A stretch of 64,000 nt of DNA from Notamacropus eugenii (lineage: Eukaryota; Chordata; Mammalia; Diprotodontia; Macropodidae), in NCBI RefSeq assembly GCF_028372415.1, contig NC_092878.1, positions 29,432,903-29,496,902 on the forward strand, given 5' to 3'. A program made the position numbers and the translations under genes. Below the pieces are notes generated by a model. It had not been told where the DNA came from and did not search any database. It saw only the letters and a program-made list of their open reading frames with translations. Below are positions 25,830-36,039 of the stretch, piece after piece (the first letter of the stretch is position 1; every line of letters begins with the position of its first letter).

Positions 25830-27211
25830 AAAAAAAAAAAATTATTAAGCATACTAGTACAGCAAGTGGTAGGATCTCAATTAATCAAAGACTGAATTAG
25901 AAAAAAAACAAGAGACGAGAAACCAACTAAAAATATTTTTCAATTATATGGAAATGCTTATTCTGGTCTTTGTTGTGGATGACAGAGGGTCTTTTTAGGG
26001 GAGTAAAAGTAACAGTGTCTAACTATCTAAAAAGTGTCATCCCTCAAGATGGAAAACTTGACTCGAAAGTGATCACTGTGCTTGCTATACTTAGTCCTAC
26101 GGTTAGGACCAAGGTTCTGATGTTTTGTTCAGCAGATCTTTTCCCAGAAGATAAATCTATTTATTTCATCAAACAGATGTTTGCTATAAAGATTGGCAAA
26201 AAAAAAGGTTAACTGGAAAGGTGACATATATAATAAAAAAGGCAAGGGTAGTGAGCCTCATCTGAGATACAGAAGGGACAGATCCTTAATTTCATTCATT
26301 CGTGTCATTCATTCATTCATCAGACATTTGAGTTTTTTTGTTTGTTTTTTTTCCTTGAGGTCAAGGAGGCACAGTGCCTGACACACAGTTAGTGCTTAAC
26401 AAATAATTATGTATTCGTTTATTAATTCATTCATACATATATATGTATATGGTAAGTAAAACAAGATAAAAATAATAATAGTGACATTTATAATGCATTT
26501 ACAGTTTATAAAGCCAATTAATCAATTAGCAAAAAGACTCACATTAGGATTTGTAATCAAATATTTGTAAAACATCTGCCATGCATGAGATAGTGTTACA
26601 CTCCAGAGGAGATATAAATATTAATAAAACAGGGTCCCTATGCTCATCAAGAGAATAGCTATGGCAAACAGATAAGGGACTAGCAGAGGGATTATGGGGT
26701 ATTTCAGAGTTTCACTGTAGTTTTTCCTATGTCAGGATGAACAATGGTCCTTTTTTGAAACCCAGTTAGGCAGACACTATTAGTAGAGAAGTCTCCTCTG
26801 AACTCTGTCACCCATTCAGCATTGTTCTGTATTTTAGAATATTTAGAACAGGTATTTACATATAGTATAGGCAGTCATTCTACTTACTTGGGATCACTTT
26901 GAATACACAGCTGAGGTACAGCAGAATCATCTCATCCTTCTCCTTCTAAATTTCATACTTTCTAGTTTTGGGGAATTATATGCAACCTCATGGCAAGAGG
27001 GGCAGGGGTGGGGGGGTGGTATTGGGAATTGGACTCTTGACAGCATGACTCTGTATCAGTGTATAGAGCTTAACAAAATATGTAAAAATAATTAAAACCT
27101 ATAATCTCATTTTTCTCTGTAGACTTCTTATAGGCTCTACAGTGTCAGAAATCAAAACCGTTCACAAGCTCTCCCTTCCAAAGATATCTTTATTCTGATC
27201 TCAGTGTGACC
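25830..27211 (+). promoter_or_regulatory. Upstream flank and likely 5' UTR of PRPH2L
   Basis: The 1.4 kb before the ATG has no TATA box that I can place. A strong acceptor-like stretch, ctcatttttctctgtag, ends at 27121, 90 bases before the ATG, so the 5' UTR may be spliced from an upstream noncoding exon. A degenerate L2/MIR tail lies at about 26340-26420. The placement of the promoter is inference. Confidence 0.35.
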
Positions 27212-27792
27212 ATGGCTGTCCTTAAAGTGACTTTCACCAAATACAAACGGAACAAGTTGGCCCAGATACTGTGGATTCTTAACTGGCTGTCTGTGATGAC
27301 AGGAGTCATGCTCTTCAGTCTTGGTCTCTTCCTAAAGATTGAGATCAAGAAGCGAATCGAGGTGTTATCCAAGGGGGAAATCAGTTCCACCTCCAACATG
27401 CTCATCTCAGTAGGTCTCATTGCCTGTGTCATCAATTTCCTTGGTGGCAAGATCTGTTATGACTGTTCTGATGTACACAGGTACAGACGCTGGAGGCTGG
27501 TCCTGCTTCCCTACATTGCCTTTGCCTTCTGTTTCACGTTCTGCCTCCTCATAGGTGCATTCATGTGCTATACCACAAGAAAGGAACTTGAGGAGTCTTT
27601 GTACCTGGGTCTGAGAGAAGCCATCAGGTTCTACAAGGACACAGATATCCCAGGACGTTGCTTCCTGAAGAAGACCATCGACATGCTACAGATTCAGTTT
27701 CAGTGCTGTGGTAACAGCAACTTCAGGGACTGGTTTGAGATCCAGTGGATATCTGCACGATACCTGAACATGGCTTCAAGGGAAGTTGTAGA
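27212..27792 (+). CDS. PRPH2L: PRPH2L coding exon 1 (residues 1-193 plus two bases)
   Basis: The exon starts at the ATG in context gtgaccATGG, a good Kozak match that gives MAVLK, aligned with MALLK of PRPH2. It encodes TM1-TM3 and the first half of the large loop with C150 and CCG at 165-167. The donor is ga|gtgagt at 27793. The split codon GA|C gives D194 with exon 2, followed by RLKSN, matching DRIKSN of PRPH2. The in-frame GTG six bases upstream is not needed as a start. Confidence 0.93.
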
Positions 27793-30700
27793 GTGAGTGT
27801 CCCTGATGGGTATGGAGTTTTCCCCACAGAAGGGAACAGGGGAGTAGACCATGAGAGAAGACCTAGTAGCTCTATGAGTGCTACTTACTCTCTGGGTCAC
27901 AAGTTGGTTCTAGAAGGTAGCAACTGAAGGAGTGAAGAAAGTTCAGAGGGAGTATAATGGAGTAGTTGGGATTAGGGTTGGGAAGACCTGAGTCTTCTAA
28001 GTCTAAGGTCTCTTAGGTCTTTTAAAGTCTCAGGATCTTTCTTACCTGTATGCACCTCAGTCAATAATAATCAATCAATACACATTTAATATGCTTCTTC
28101 CAAGTGCCAGGCACTATGTTAAACTCTGGAAATACAAAAAGTGGCAAAAGTCAGTCTTTGCTGGAGTTTACAATCTAGTCAGGGAGACAGAATGCAAACA
28201 AATATAGACAAAGCAGCTATATAGGAAATAGGAAATAGTTGAGAGATGGCATTAGAATAAATAATAGCTAGCACTTATACAGCTCTTTAAAGTTTGCAAA
28301 GTGCTTTACGATATTATTTCATTTTAGTCACTCAACAACCCTGGGAGGTAGGTGCTATTATTTTTCCCACTTTATATATTAGAAGACTGAGGCCAACAGA
28401 TTAAATGACTTGCCCCAGGCCACAGTTAATCATACATCTGAAGCCAGTAATTCACTGAACATCTCCAAGCCTCAGTTTCTCCACTTCAGAAGGGTTAGAT
28501 TTGATACCCGTAAGGTCTCTTTCAGTTCTAAATCTATGATCGTCTGATCCTAGTCTCACAATCTCAAGGTATCTTCCAGAATATGCAGGGACTTTCACCA
28601 CAAAGCAGAGATCATTTAGGAGATTAGACAGCTCATCATTTAAAATAGAATTCTACAAAAATTAAATGTTTCAGAAAGGAATTCTACTCTTCTTTAAAAG
28701 TTATTGGTTCAATGGAAAGAGTACTGGTCCTTAGTATTTCATTTATAATCATTCCATTCAGCTGGAAAAATGCTTTAACCATATTGCTTTTCATAGAAGG
28801 ATCTCAAAGCACCTTATCTGGTCTGATTATCCTCATATTAGTCACTTAATCTGTAATCTTGAGTCCATGATAAGATGAACTAGGCAAAAATTCATCCACT
28901 TCAATGCAGCCATCTTGTGCACCAGCAGAAAGGGAAAAGAGCAGGGCTAGGATTTCTTGGCAGCAGTGACTGCACATTCCCTGACCTCCCCATGTCTCTA
29001 GGCCAGGAGTCTACTCTTGATGTCCTCTCTGAATATTATGTGTGTACTTCAAGGGCTTTATATCAAGGAGGATGGATCTCTCCAAAGCTGTGTCCACCTG
29101 GGGTCATCTATATGTTGTCAGGTGTGAGTCTTAGAAGACCTGACCCACGGTATGCATTATTTTGGTGGCCAGCTCTTTACCATCTTACTAATCTGTTTTC
29201 TAAGTAATAGACATTTCAGTTAATACAGCAAGCAGGAAAGAAATAAGCATTCTGGACAAAACTTGCATTTTTGTCACATTGCCACATGGGTGCAGTATTT
29301 ATTTTTTGATCTGTCCTCTCGGGGAGAAGGAACTGCAGGGCTAACCATACCTGAAATGGACAAGTCTCACAACTTCTAAGGGAAGGAAAAACAATTTTGG
29401 GTTTTTTTCAACCTACCCAGTTTGAATAAGTGAAGAATTTGTGATCTCTGTATCTCCTCCCTTGGGAGGTGAAGATAGGTGTCTCCAGTTAGTCAAGGAG
29501 GCTAAACATTTTCTTGATGCTGGTCCTTGTTTCCTGTTGCTTCCCTTACTCTAGCCGCCTGAAGAGCAATATTGATGGGAAGTTCTTGGTGGATGGTGTT
29601 CCTTTTAGTTGCTGCAACCCCAGCTCCCCACGACCTTGTATCCAGCACCAGCTCACCAACAACAACGCCCATTACAACTACGACTTTCTCACCGAGGAGC
29701 TGAATGTCTGGATGAGGGGCTGCCGCGAAGCCCTGTTAGATTATTATACCCACATCATGCGCTCCATTGGATTGGCGGTACTTATCATCTGGTTATTTGA
29801 GGTAAATATAATTCCCCAAAAGTTTGCTCTGGCCAAAAAAAGAAAAATGGTGGCTATAACTCCAGTCAAGTGGATTGCCCTAGTTTATTCTAAGATCTGT
29901 AGGGGTCATACTTTCCCGACCACGGTGCTTGGCACAAAGGAGATGCTATAAAACTTCCATTCTCTTCCCCTTCCTTCCTCCCATCCCAGAATCATCAGCT
30001 CTTTCTTTCTCCAACTTCTTCCACTAGAATTGACCTCCTGTCAGCATGGTAGTCATGTTGATTTTAGGCAGTAGGTAGTTATGGGTCATACCCAGGGAAG
30101 AAAAGAACTGGGCTAGCAATAGAAAGAGCAAATAAAGTTGAAGGATAATTTATAAAGCTAGAAAAGTAAATAATAATAAAAAGAGCTTTAAAAAAGAATT
30201 TAAAAGTGCCAAGAGGGAGAAAGAAGTAAGGAGGAAGTCAAATGCAGGACAGAGCCAAACAAAAAATATAGAAAGTAAGAAAAAGAGAAGAAAAAGAAAG
30301 AGAAGAAACACAGAAGGGAAGACTAAAAAAATAAATAGAAAAAAACCAGAATAAAGACATGGAGAGAAAAGGAAGGAACACTGTCCTAAGCACTTTACAA
30401 ATATTATCTCATCTGAGATAATTGCTTCATAGCAATCTTGGGGGGGGGGGAGGTGATTGCTTTTTTTATCTCCATTTTACAGTCGAGGAAATGGAGGCAG
30501 AGGTTAAGTGACTTGCCCAGACAGCTAGTATGTATCTGAGGCTAGATTTGAACTCAGGCCCAGTGTTCTATCTAGCTGTGAAAAGATCTAAGAATAGAAA
30601 CTTTTAGTTCAGGAAAGAATGTGAGTGTTAGAGGAGTGGGACCAAGTAGATGAATTGAAGTAAGAAAGAGTGGCTCAACAGTTTTATGTATTAGTTGGTG

Positions 30701-31208
30701 GATGGAAGAGAGGAATCCGTTGGACGTGAACAAAAGAAGGTGAAAGTGAGAGAATGAACGGGGGACAGGAAGAAGGGAAAAAAATGTAGATTGCCATGAG
30801 GATGAAATAACTGCATCCTGTTATCAATGACAGGATGAGCTCTTCTGGGGGAGGGCATGAATGAAAAAAGTTAAAAATTCATACATGGGGAAGGTGTGGG
30901 TTTATTCTACTAGTGACTTGACACCTGTTAAGTGTGGGTGGCATCTTTCTTTGTTGGACTGTTTTTAAAATGTGTGGGATTTATTGTTTATTTCTGTATA
31001 GCTCTGTGTGCTCACTGGTGTTCGATACCTACAAACATCACTGAAGAATGTACCACTGGATGAACCTGAGTTGGATTCTGATGGATGGCTCCTTGAAAAC
31101 AGCTTTGTAGAAACTGTCAAGTACAATTTGAATTTCATCAAAAATCTTGGAAAAGCTGACCAAGTGTCTACTGTCCTTGAATTGCCAAATCTCAACAAGG
31201 ACATCTAA
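27212..31208 (+). CDS. PRPH2L: PRPH2-like retinal tetraspanin, complete gene of three coding exons (344 aa)
   Basis: The coding sequence joins 27212-27792, 29555-29801 and 31002-31208. Splicing is GT-AG throughout, with no stop or frameshift. PRPH2-family proteins shape and hold the rims of photoreceptor outer-segment discs as disulfide-linked oligomers. Four membrane segments are visible at about residues 17-41, 62-82, 96-120 and 257-281. Between the last two lies the large disc-lumen loop with the CCG motif (165-167), C150 (the inter-subunit disulfide cysteine of PRPH2), [22 protein letters not shown] and C250. Exon lengths 581 and 247 nt equal those of PRPH2, and R172 is conserved. By eye, only about half of the first-exon residues match human PRPH2, and ROM1 is more distant still. 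The start MAVLKVTF and the C-terminal [16 protein letters not shown] match what I recall of chicken CRDS2/PRPH2L. There is no N-glycosylation sequon at position 229. The family is certain; the PRPH2L assignment is from memory. Confidence 0.9.
27793..29554 (+). other. PRPH2L intron 1 (1.76 kb) with old repeats
   Basis: GT-AG intron. It holds an antisense CR1/L2 3' end at about 28050-28235, an antisense MIR-type SINE at about 28255-28450 and a short sense MIR piece at about 28455-28560. No coding sequence is recognised. 28917-29207 is open for 96 codons but resembles nothing I know. Confidence 0.8.
29555..29801 (+). CDS. PRPH2L: PRPH2L coding exon 2 (residues 194-276)
   Basis: The acceptor follows a pyrimidine-rich tract ending ctctag at 29554, and the donor is gag|gtaaat. 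The 247-nt exon encodes the rest of the large loop and most of TM4 (ends IIWLFE). It carries C213, C214, C222 and C250 at PRPH2 numbering and the family block [19 protein letters not shown]. The loop reads [11 protein letters not shown] where PRPH2 has TNNSAH, so the usual sequon is absent. Confidence 0.94.
29802..31001 (+). other. PRPH2L intron 2 (1.2 kb)
   Basis: GT-AG intron. A purine-rich, A-heavy stretch runs from about 30120 to 30370, followed by an antisense MIR/tRNA-type SINE at about 30375-30590. The remainder looks unique. Confidence 0.8.
31002..31208 (+). CDS. PRPH2L: PRPH2L coding exon 3 (residues 277-344, stop TAA)
   Basis: The acceptor is tttctgtatag at 31001. The exon begins [12 protein letters not shown], the end of TM4 plus the conserved RYLQT, and continues as a cytoplasmic tail containing DGWLLENSF. 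The family's C-terminal tail carries membrane-curving and trafficking functions; this one ends LNKDI. The exon is in phase with exon 2 and ends at TAA 31206-31208. Confidence 0.92.
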   Translation, partial: LCVLTGVRYLQTSLKNVPLDEPELDSDGWLLENSFVETVKYNLNFIKNLGKADQVSTVLELPNLNKDI

Positions 31209-32440
31209 AATAACAAGTAGAGGCCAAATAATTCTTCAGTCCAGCCATCTGCACCTAACTGGGATTGTTGGAGACTGATTTCCACATTTACCAAAAATGT
31301 TGTCAGTGGAAATGATATATGAATAGGAAGAATGACCCTGGCCATAACCCAAGAAGTGACAAATTCAGTGCTTGAGGCAGTTCTAGTCTGTTGCCTTTGT
31401 TTCTTTTGTCCTTAGATAAGAATACCCCTTGCTGTCTTTGCTGCTCCAGGGAGGCTGTTTTCCCTTCTCCACCTTTACCCACAGACTTCACTTCTAACCT
31501 TTCTGCCAATGCCCTATCCCCTTACTCCCCTCCTGACTTTACTCAAAAGAATCAGATATTCCCCTTCCACTTTGCCCCCTAGGTTCAGTCTTCTCAGGTG
31601 ATGAGTCAGTCCCAGAAGGCTGCTCCCCCTGTGGGACAAATTTCCCAATACTCTCTAAAGACTTCTGGTCCTTAGCTCTGGGACCAAAATCTCTAATGTG
31701 TGTTGTCTCCCCTAATTAGGGTGTAAACTCAAGAGCAAGGACTGTCTATCTTCCTTCTTTATTTGGAACCTCAACACAATCAATGTACTCTTTGTCTCTC
31801 TCCCACCCCTCAACTTCACTCTGTTGGAACAGAAAAGTCTAAAATGACAGCTTAGTGATTTGAGGGAGAACAAAACATTCCACTTTCACTAAAGTCCTCC
31901 TCCAAAGCATCACCACATTGTGGGGATGACCTCGATTCTCAAACAGGCATCTCCTAGCCACTTGACTTGTTTTACCAAGTTGAACCTCCAAGGTCCCGTA
32001 GGGGACTCTCTCCTCTTGGATGGAGATACATGCCCTGAGCCCGTGTGAGGGTTAGGGGTGGAGTTGGCAGGAGCAGAATGGAGGAGAGCTTTCCAATTCT
32101 CTTTGGGAGTTTTTTCCTCTTTTGTTTTCACTTTGGGCACTTCTGGCTTCCAGCTTTGAGAAAGAAGATGGAAGATGCCAACCCCACTTCAGGTTGTTGG
32201 AATACTCTGGAAAGAAGCCAATGCGAGAAGAACCGATAATCTCCATCATGACCCTACACCCAGCTTGTTACATTAGAGACTACTGGGAAGTTTCCCTTGG
32301 GTGAGATCTAGGACTCTCTTAAAGACTTTGAGCGCAGGGAATAGAACACACTGTCATTTGAGGATTGCTCTGGCTAAGTTTAGAAAGGTAATAATTTATC
32401 AAAAAGTCACCCAGTTCACAAAGTCCATTGAAAGGCAAGC
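31209..32440 (+). other. Probable 3' UTR and downstream flank of PRPH2L
   Basis: No AATAAA is seen soon after the stop. The first canonical one downstream is in a LINE/SINE tail at about 32847. Pyrimidine-rich sequence at about 31440-31590 may be an old L2 piece. The extent of the 3' UTR is not determined. Confidence 0.35.
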
Positions 32441-32444
32441 TTCT

Positions 32445-32705
32445 TGAGAATTTGTTTAGTCATTTCAGTCATGTCCAACTCTTCATGACCCCATTTGGGG
32501 TCTCCTTGGCAAAGATACTGGAGTGGTTTGACATTTCTTTCTCCAGCCCATTTTACAGGTGAAGAAATGAAGCAAACAGGGTTAAGTGACTTGTCCAGGG
32601 TCACACAGTTAGTAAGTGTATGAGGCCACATTTGAACTCAGGAAGATGAGCATTCCTGACTTCAGGCCTGGGGCTCTATCCCCTTGGCCACCTAGTTGCT
32701 CCTCC
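32445..32705 (-). mobile_element. Full-length composite tRNA/RTE-tailed SINE, antisense
   Basis: Tail side: catgaccccatttggggt and ggcaaagatactggagtgg. Head side: gggttaagtgacttgtcc, cacacagttagtaagtgt, ggccacctagttgctc. Confidence 0.95.
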
Positions 32706-32794
32706 TTGAGAACAGGAGCTGATTTTTTTTCTTTTAATGCAATTCTTATTTATTTATTTTTGTTAAGGAACTGATTTTTTTTTTTTTTTACCTT

Positions 32795-32870
32795 TCTTTA
32801 TATCCCCAGGGCTTAGCACAGTGTCTTGTAAACAGCTGGAGCTTAATAAATGCTTATTGACTTGACTGTC
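32795..32870 (+). mobile_element. L2/MIR-type tail with AATAAA
   Basis: tccccagggcttagcacag ... cttaataaatgcttattga. It could supply a polyadenylation signal to PRPH2L. Confidence 0.8.
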
Positions 32871-33164
32871 AATTGAAGTACAGAAAGTTGTGATCTGAAT
32901 TAATCATGATACAGTCATGAAAGAACAGATTCCCGAAGTAAATATTCTATCAAATGTTAACGTTTCACTTTCATTCTTTTCCATACCGACTCCAAACTCT
33001 CCATACTTTCTCTTATGTGCCAAAGAAACCACTTTACCTTGGAAGCTCCCTTCACCCATGGACTTCCCACACTGAAAGTACCCTCCACCTCTCTAGCCTC
33101 GCCCTTTGATTGGCTGGTTCTTCCTAGAACTTCAGCCCAGGCCAGTCATGTCTTTCTTCTCCAG

Positions 33165-33362
33165 GTTACACTCCTGATTCTCCAGAGTTTCTCTCCCAGG
33201 CCTTCCTTCCCACCTCTTCTTTTCAGCTTCCTTTTGATAAGTTGTCTTCCCCATTACAATGTAAGTTCCTGAAAGGTAGAAACTGTTTCTTTTGGCTTCT
33301 ATTTATATTTCTAGTGCTTGGAAAAGTGGTCTGGCAGAGAGTAAATGTTTGTTGACTTGACT
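33165..33362 (+). mobile_element. L2-type 3' end, sense
   Basis: ttacaatgtaagttcctga ... gtagaaactgtttctttt ... tggtctggcagagagtaa. Confidence 0.65.
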
Positions 33363-34090
33363 TTTTAGTTGAACCTCTAATTTTCTTAAACACTGATTAA
33401 GGTTGATTATTTCTTTAGCCAATGACTTTGCATACTGAGTCCATGCTCCAGCACGCTCAATGTGCTGTCTATCTGGAATACAGCAGAGGTGCTTTTAGCC
33501 TTCCAACTGGGATTAGTAGGCTGAACTGCCCAGACACAGCAGCTACTAAAATACATCAATAAGTATGACTCACTAGAGATCTCTTGGCCAGTTTGTCATC
33601 ATTGAAAAATCCACAAAGTAAACTATTGTTTCTTAGGGCTATATGGGAAAAACAGTCTTGTTTCGCAGATGTAAGAGTTGATGATGGGCTGAAGCCATCC
33701 ATTCAACAATCTGAGATAAAGCAGAACTTTGGAACTCTGTAATATGTTAGGTGCTTTGTTGACTCTCTCTCTCCCCAGCTCCTAATCTCCAATTTATGTT
33801 GTACAAGTCCCGAATGAGGTTTAAACTTGTGTTCAGTCTTTATTTGCTTATTTTTGTCTTGCCTGCGTTTGGGGCTGGCGTGGGTTAATGGGTATGGAAT
33901 CAGCACTACTTCTTATAGTTTCCCCCTCCTCCTCCAACCAAATGCCATTCTATCTGCTCACCAAGCTGGCCTACTCATACTACAGTGACCCCCGAAGGAT
34001 ATGTGTTCTTCCCTTCTGTCCCTGACTGCTGCAAACAATCAATTACCCAGTCAAGCATTTATTAAACTCCTACCCCAAATGATTAAGGCT
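33363..34090. other. No gene; unassigned
   Basis: Intergenic, nothing recognised. Confidence 0.5.
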
Positions 34091-34094
34091 GGAT

Positions 34095-34420
34095 AATCAC
34101 TGAAAGGGAGTTGCCTCAGGCAAATTGAGATGTTAAAGATCTTAGCTTAAAAAAGCTAAGATCTCCCGCTGCATCCAGGGGCATCTCCAGTCTTTGTGGC
34201 TGGAGACCGCTGGAACCAAATGTCTCCAATGGAAAAAATGAGGCTGATGACTTTGCACAGTCCTCCTTCACTTAAACCAATTAACTTGCATGTGATGGCA
34301 TCGCATTCCTGATGTCCTTGACCTCTTCAAGAACAAAGGACAAACAACAACAACCCCAATCCCAAATGAGGTTGTGAAGAGTCAAACACAACTGAAACAA
34401 CTGAACAACAACAAACCCTG
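34095..34420 (+). mobile_element. RTE-tailed marsupial SINE, sense
   Basis: gctgcatccaggggcatctc, ggctgatgactttgcacag, then the tail tcaagaacaaaggacaaac. Same family as 2115 and 6900. Confidence 0.75.
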
Positions 34421-34591
34421 TGCTAGGCACTAGGGATGCAAGTACAAAGAATGAAACTATTAACAAAGAAGCTTATATCCTGCAGCTCCAGGCATATTTA
34501 CTGTAAAAACTAGATGAGTATTTTTTAAAAAAACTATAGGGTGATTTTGTGTATTTTTCTATATATACATGTATATATACATATGCATGCA

Positions 34592-35167
34592 TGTTGGGGG
34601 TGTAAGCTCAGTTTCATGTGGACAGTCTCGGGCAGGTAAAAGTGAGGACTTCTAAACCTTAGAGTTCTCATGAGGCCCCCCAGGGAACAGCTGGGAATTG
34701 AGGTGTGAGACCCGGGCTATCTAGTGCATTTCTGCCTCTTCCCCGTGGAAACTTGCTGGGGAAAGCATCCCACCCTTGAGATTAATCCATGGTCTGAGCA
34801 CACCTGTTGTTGTCTAGCTAAGGGCTGAGAGCAGGCATGGTATTCAGGTGCAAACTATGCAGCGGGAGAGCTTAAGTAGGGTGAGGAAAGCCTGAAGGCG
34901 CTCAGCGCTGAGGGGCTCTTAGAGGGCAGAAGGTCCCTCCCCTCTCCCACTCCCATTCTCTTGCTGTACGATCCTTGCCTCCTTGGGAGGAGGAGGATTC
35001 CTCTCTCCTGAGGAAGAATTCACCCTGCACATGTAACCAAGACCCTGAATAAAGCCTAACCCTTGTTCGACTCCGGAAAGTGTCTTCTCTCATACGTTTA
35101 TCCGGTTTGGCCGCCGAAGACCAGGAAAGGTAAGACTCGGGTTGCCCATCGGCCTCTAGGCCTGACA
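34592..35167 (+). mobile_element. Solo LTR of an endogenous retrovirus, whole, with 6-bp target duplication
   Basis: A 576-bp unit from TGTTGGGGG to GCCTGACA, with the same CATGCA on both sides (34586-34591 and 35168-35173). Inside are the poly(A) signal aataaag at about 35048 and a GC-richer 3' part. A 6-bp duplication is usual for class II (beta-like) elements. The orientation comes from the signal. No internal region remains. The intact ends and duplication suggest a fairly young fossil. Confidence 0.88.
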
Positions 35168-35314
35168 CATGCATACATATACATACATATTTCTTCATTT
35201 CTGAGGCTTACACTAGGATGTGGCATCCATTAGGCTATTAGGATCAATACGCTAATAAAGTCTTTGGCTATCTTCATGTCCTGCTTCCTTTGTGCCAAGC
35301 TCTAGACTTCTGTT

Positions 35315-35515
35315 GATGCTGATCAGTTGTGTCTGCCCCTTTGTGACCCCATTTGGAGTTTTCTTGGCAAAGATACTGGAGTGGTTTGCCATTTCCTTCT
35401 CCAGCTTATTTTACAGATGAGGAAAATGAGGCAGATAAGGTTAAGTGACTTGGCCAGGGTTACACAGCTAGTAAGAGTCTGAGGCCAGATCTGAATTCAA
35501 AAAGTGAGTCTTCCC
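35315..35515 (-). mobile_element. Composite tRNA/RTE SINE, antisense (left arm of inverted pair)
   Basis: gtgaccccatttggagtt, ggcaaagatactggagtgg, ggttaagtgacttggcca, acacagctagtaagagtc. Confidence 0.95.
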
Positions 35516-35705
35516 AAGTTCAAATCTGGCCTCAGACACTTACTAGTTGTGTGACCCTGGGTAAATCACTTAACCCTGTTTGCCTCAGTTTCCTCACCTG
35601 TAAAATGAGCTGGAGAAGAAAATGGTAACCCATTTGTCTTTGCCAAGAAAACCCCAAATGGGGTCACAAGTTGGACACAACTGAAAAAATGAACAAAACA
35701 AAAAA
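35516..35705 (+). mobile_element. Composite tRNA/RTE SINE, sense (right arm of inverted pair)
   Basis: ttcaaatctggcctcagac, gtgaccctgggtaaatca, tttgccaagaaaacccca, aatggggtcacaagttgg. Confidence 0.95.
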
Positions 35706-35814
35706 CACTTCCTTCCTTCATTTACATCTCTGATTTCTGAGCCTCCTTACTGAGAGTATCCCCAGCTTTCTTTAAATTTTGAGCCTTGTGGGTTAACTTT
35801 AGATGGGTGAGGAT

Positions 35815-35992
35815 ACTGCTTTATAGGAAAGTATGTACTGAACTGAGAATTAGGAAGAACTGGGCTCAAATCCTACCTCCTGCTAACTATGAGCCTAGGC
35901 AAATCAGAACTTCTCGGCATCAGTTTCATCTGTGAAAGGAGGAGATTGGACTTGATAACTTCTTAGGTCCTTCCTAGGACCTTGGAATCCCT
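35815..35992 (+). mobile_element. MIR-type SINE, sense
   Basis: actgggctcaaatcctacc, gatgtcagttt-like core in decayed form, and ttaggtccttcctaggacc. Confidence 0.7.
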
Positions 35993-36039
35993 TTGAAGAG
36001 AAGGTAGGCACCTGGCAGTGTTAGCTGGTGCTGCCAAAG

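Noticed and set aside
25970-26212. 80-codon frame upstream of PRPH2L
   Set aside because: No recognisable domain, no splice context, ordinary length for AT-rich DNA.
26688-26695. A GGATTA-like CRX site upstream of PRPH2L
   Set aside because: A six-base match is expected by chance many times in this window; no clustering seen.
27206-27211. An in-frame GTG upstream of the PRPH2L ATG as start
   Set aside because: Vertebrate initiation at GTG is rare, and the ATG at 27212 has a good context and matches the family N-terminus.
27212-31208. Calling the peripherin gene ordinary PRPH2 or ROM1
   Set aside because: ROM1 lacks the MA(V/L)LKV start and much of the TM1-TM3 similarity. PRPH2 is too conserved among mammals to differ this much. 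PRPH2 remains possible only if the genome has no other copy.
34902-35198. 98-codon - strand frame
   Set aside because: It lies almost wholly inside the solo LTR and is antisense to it.
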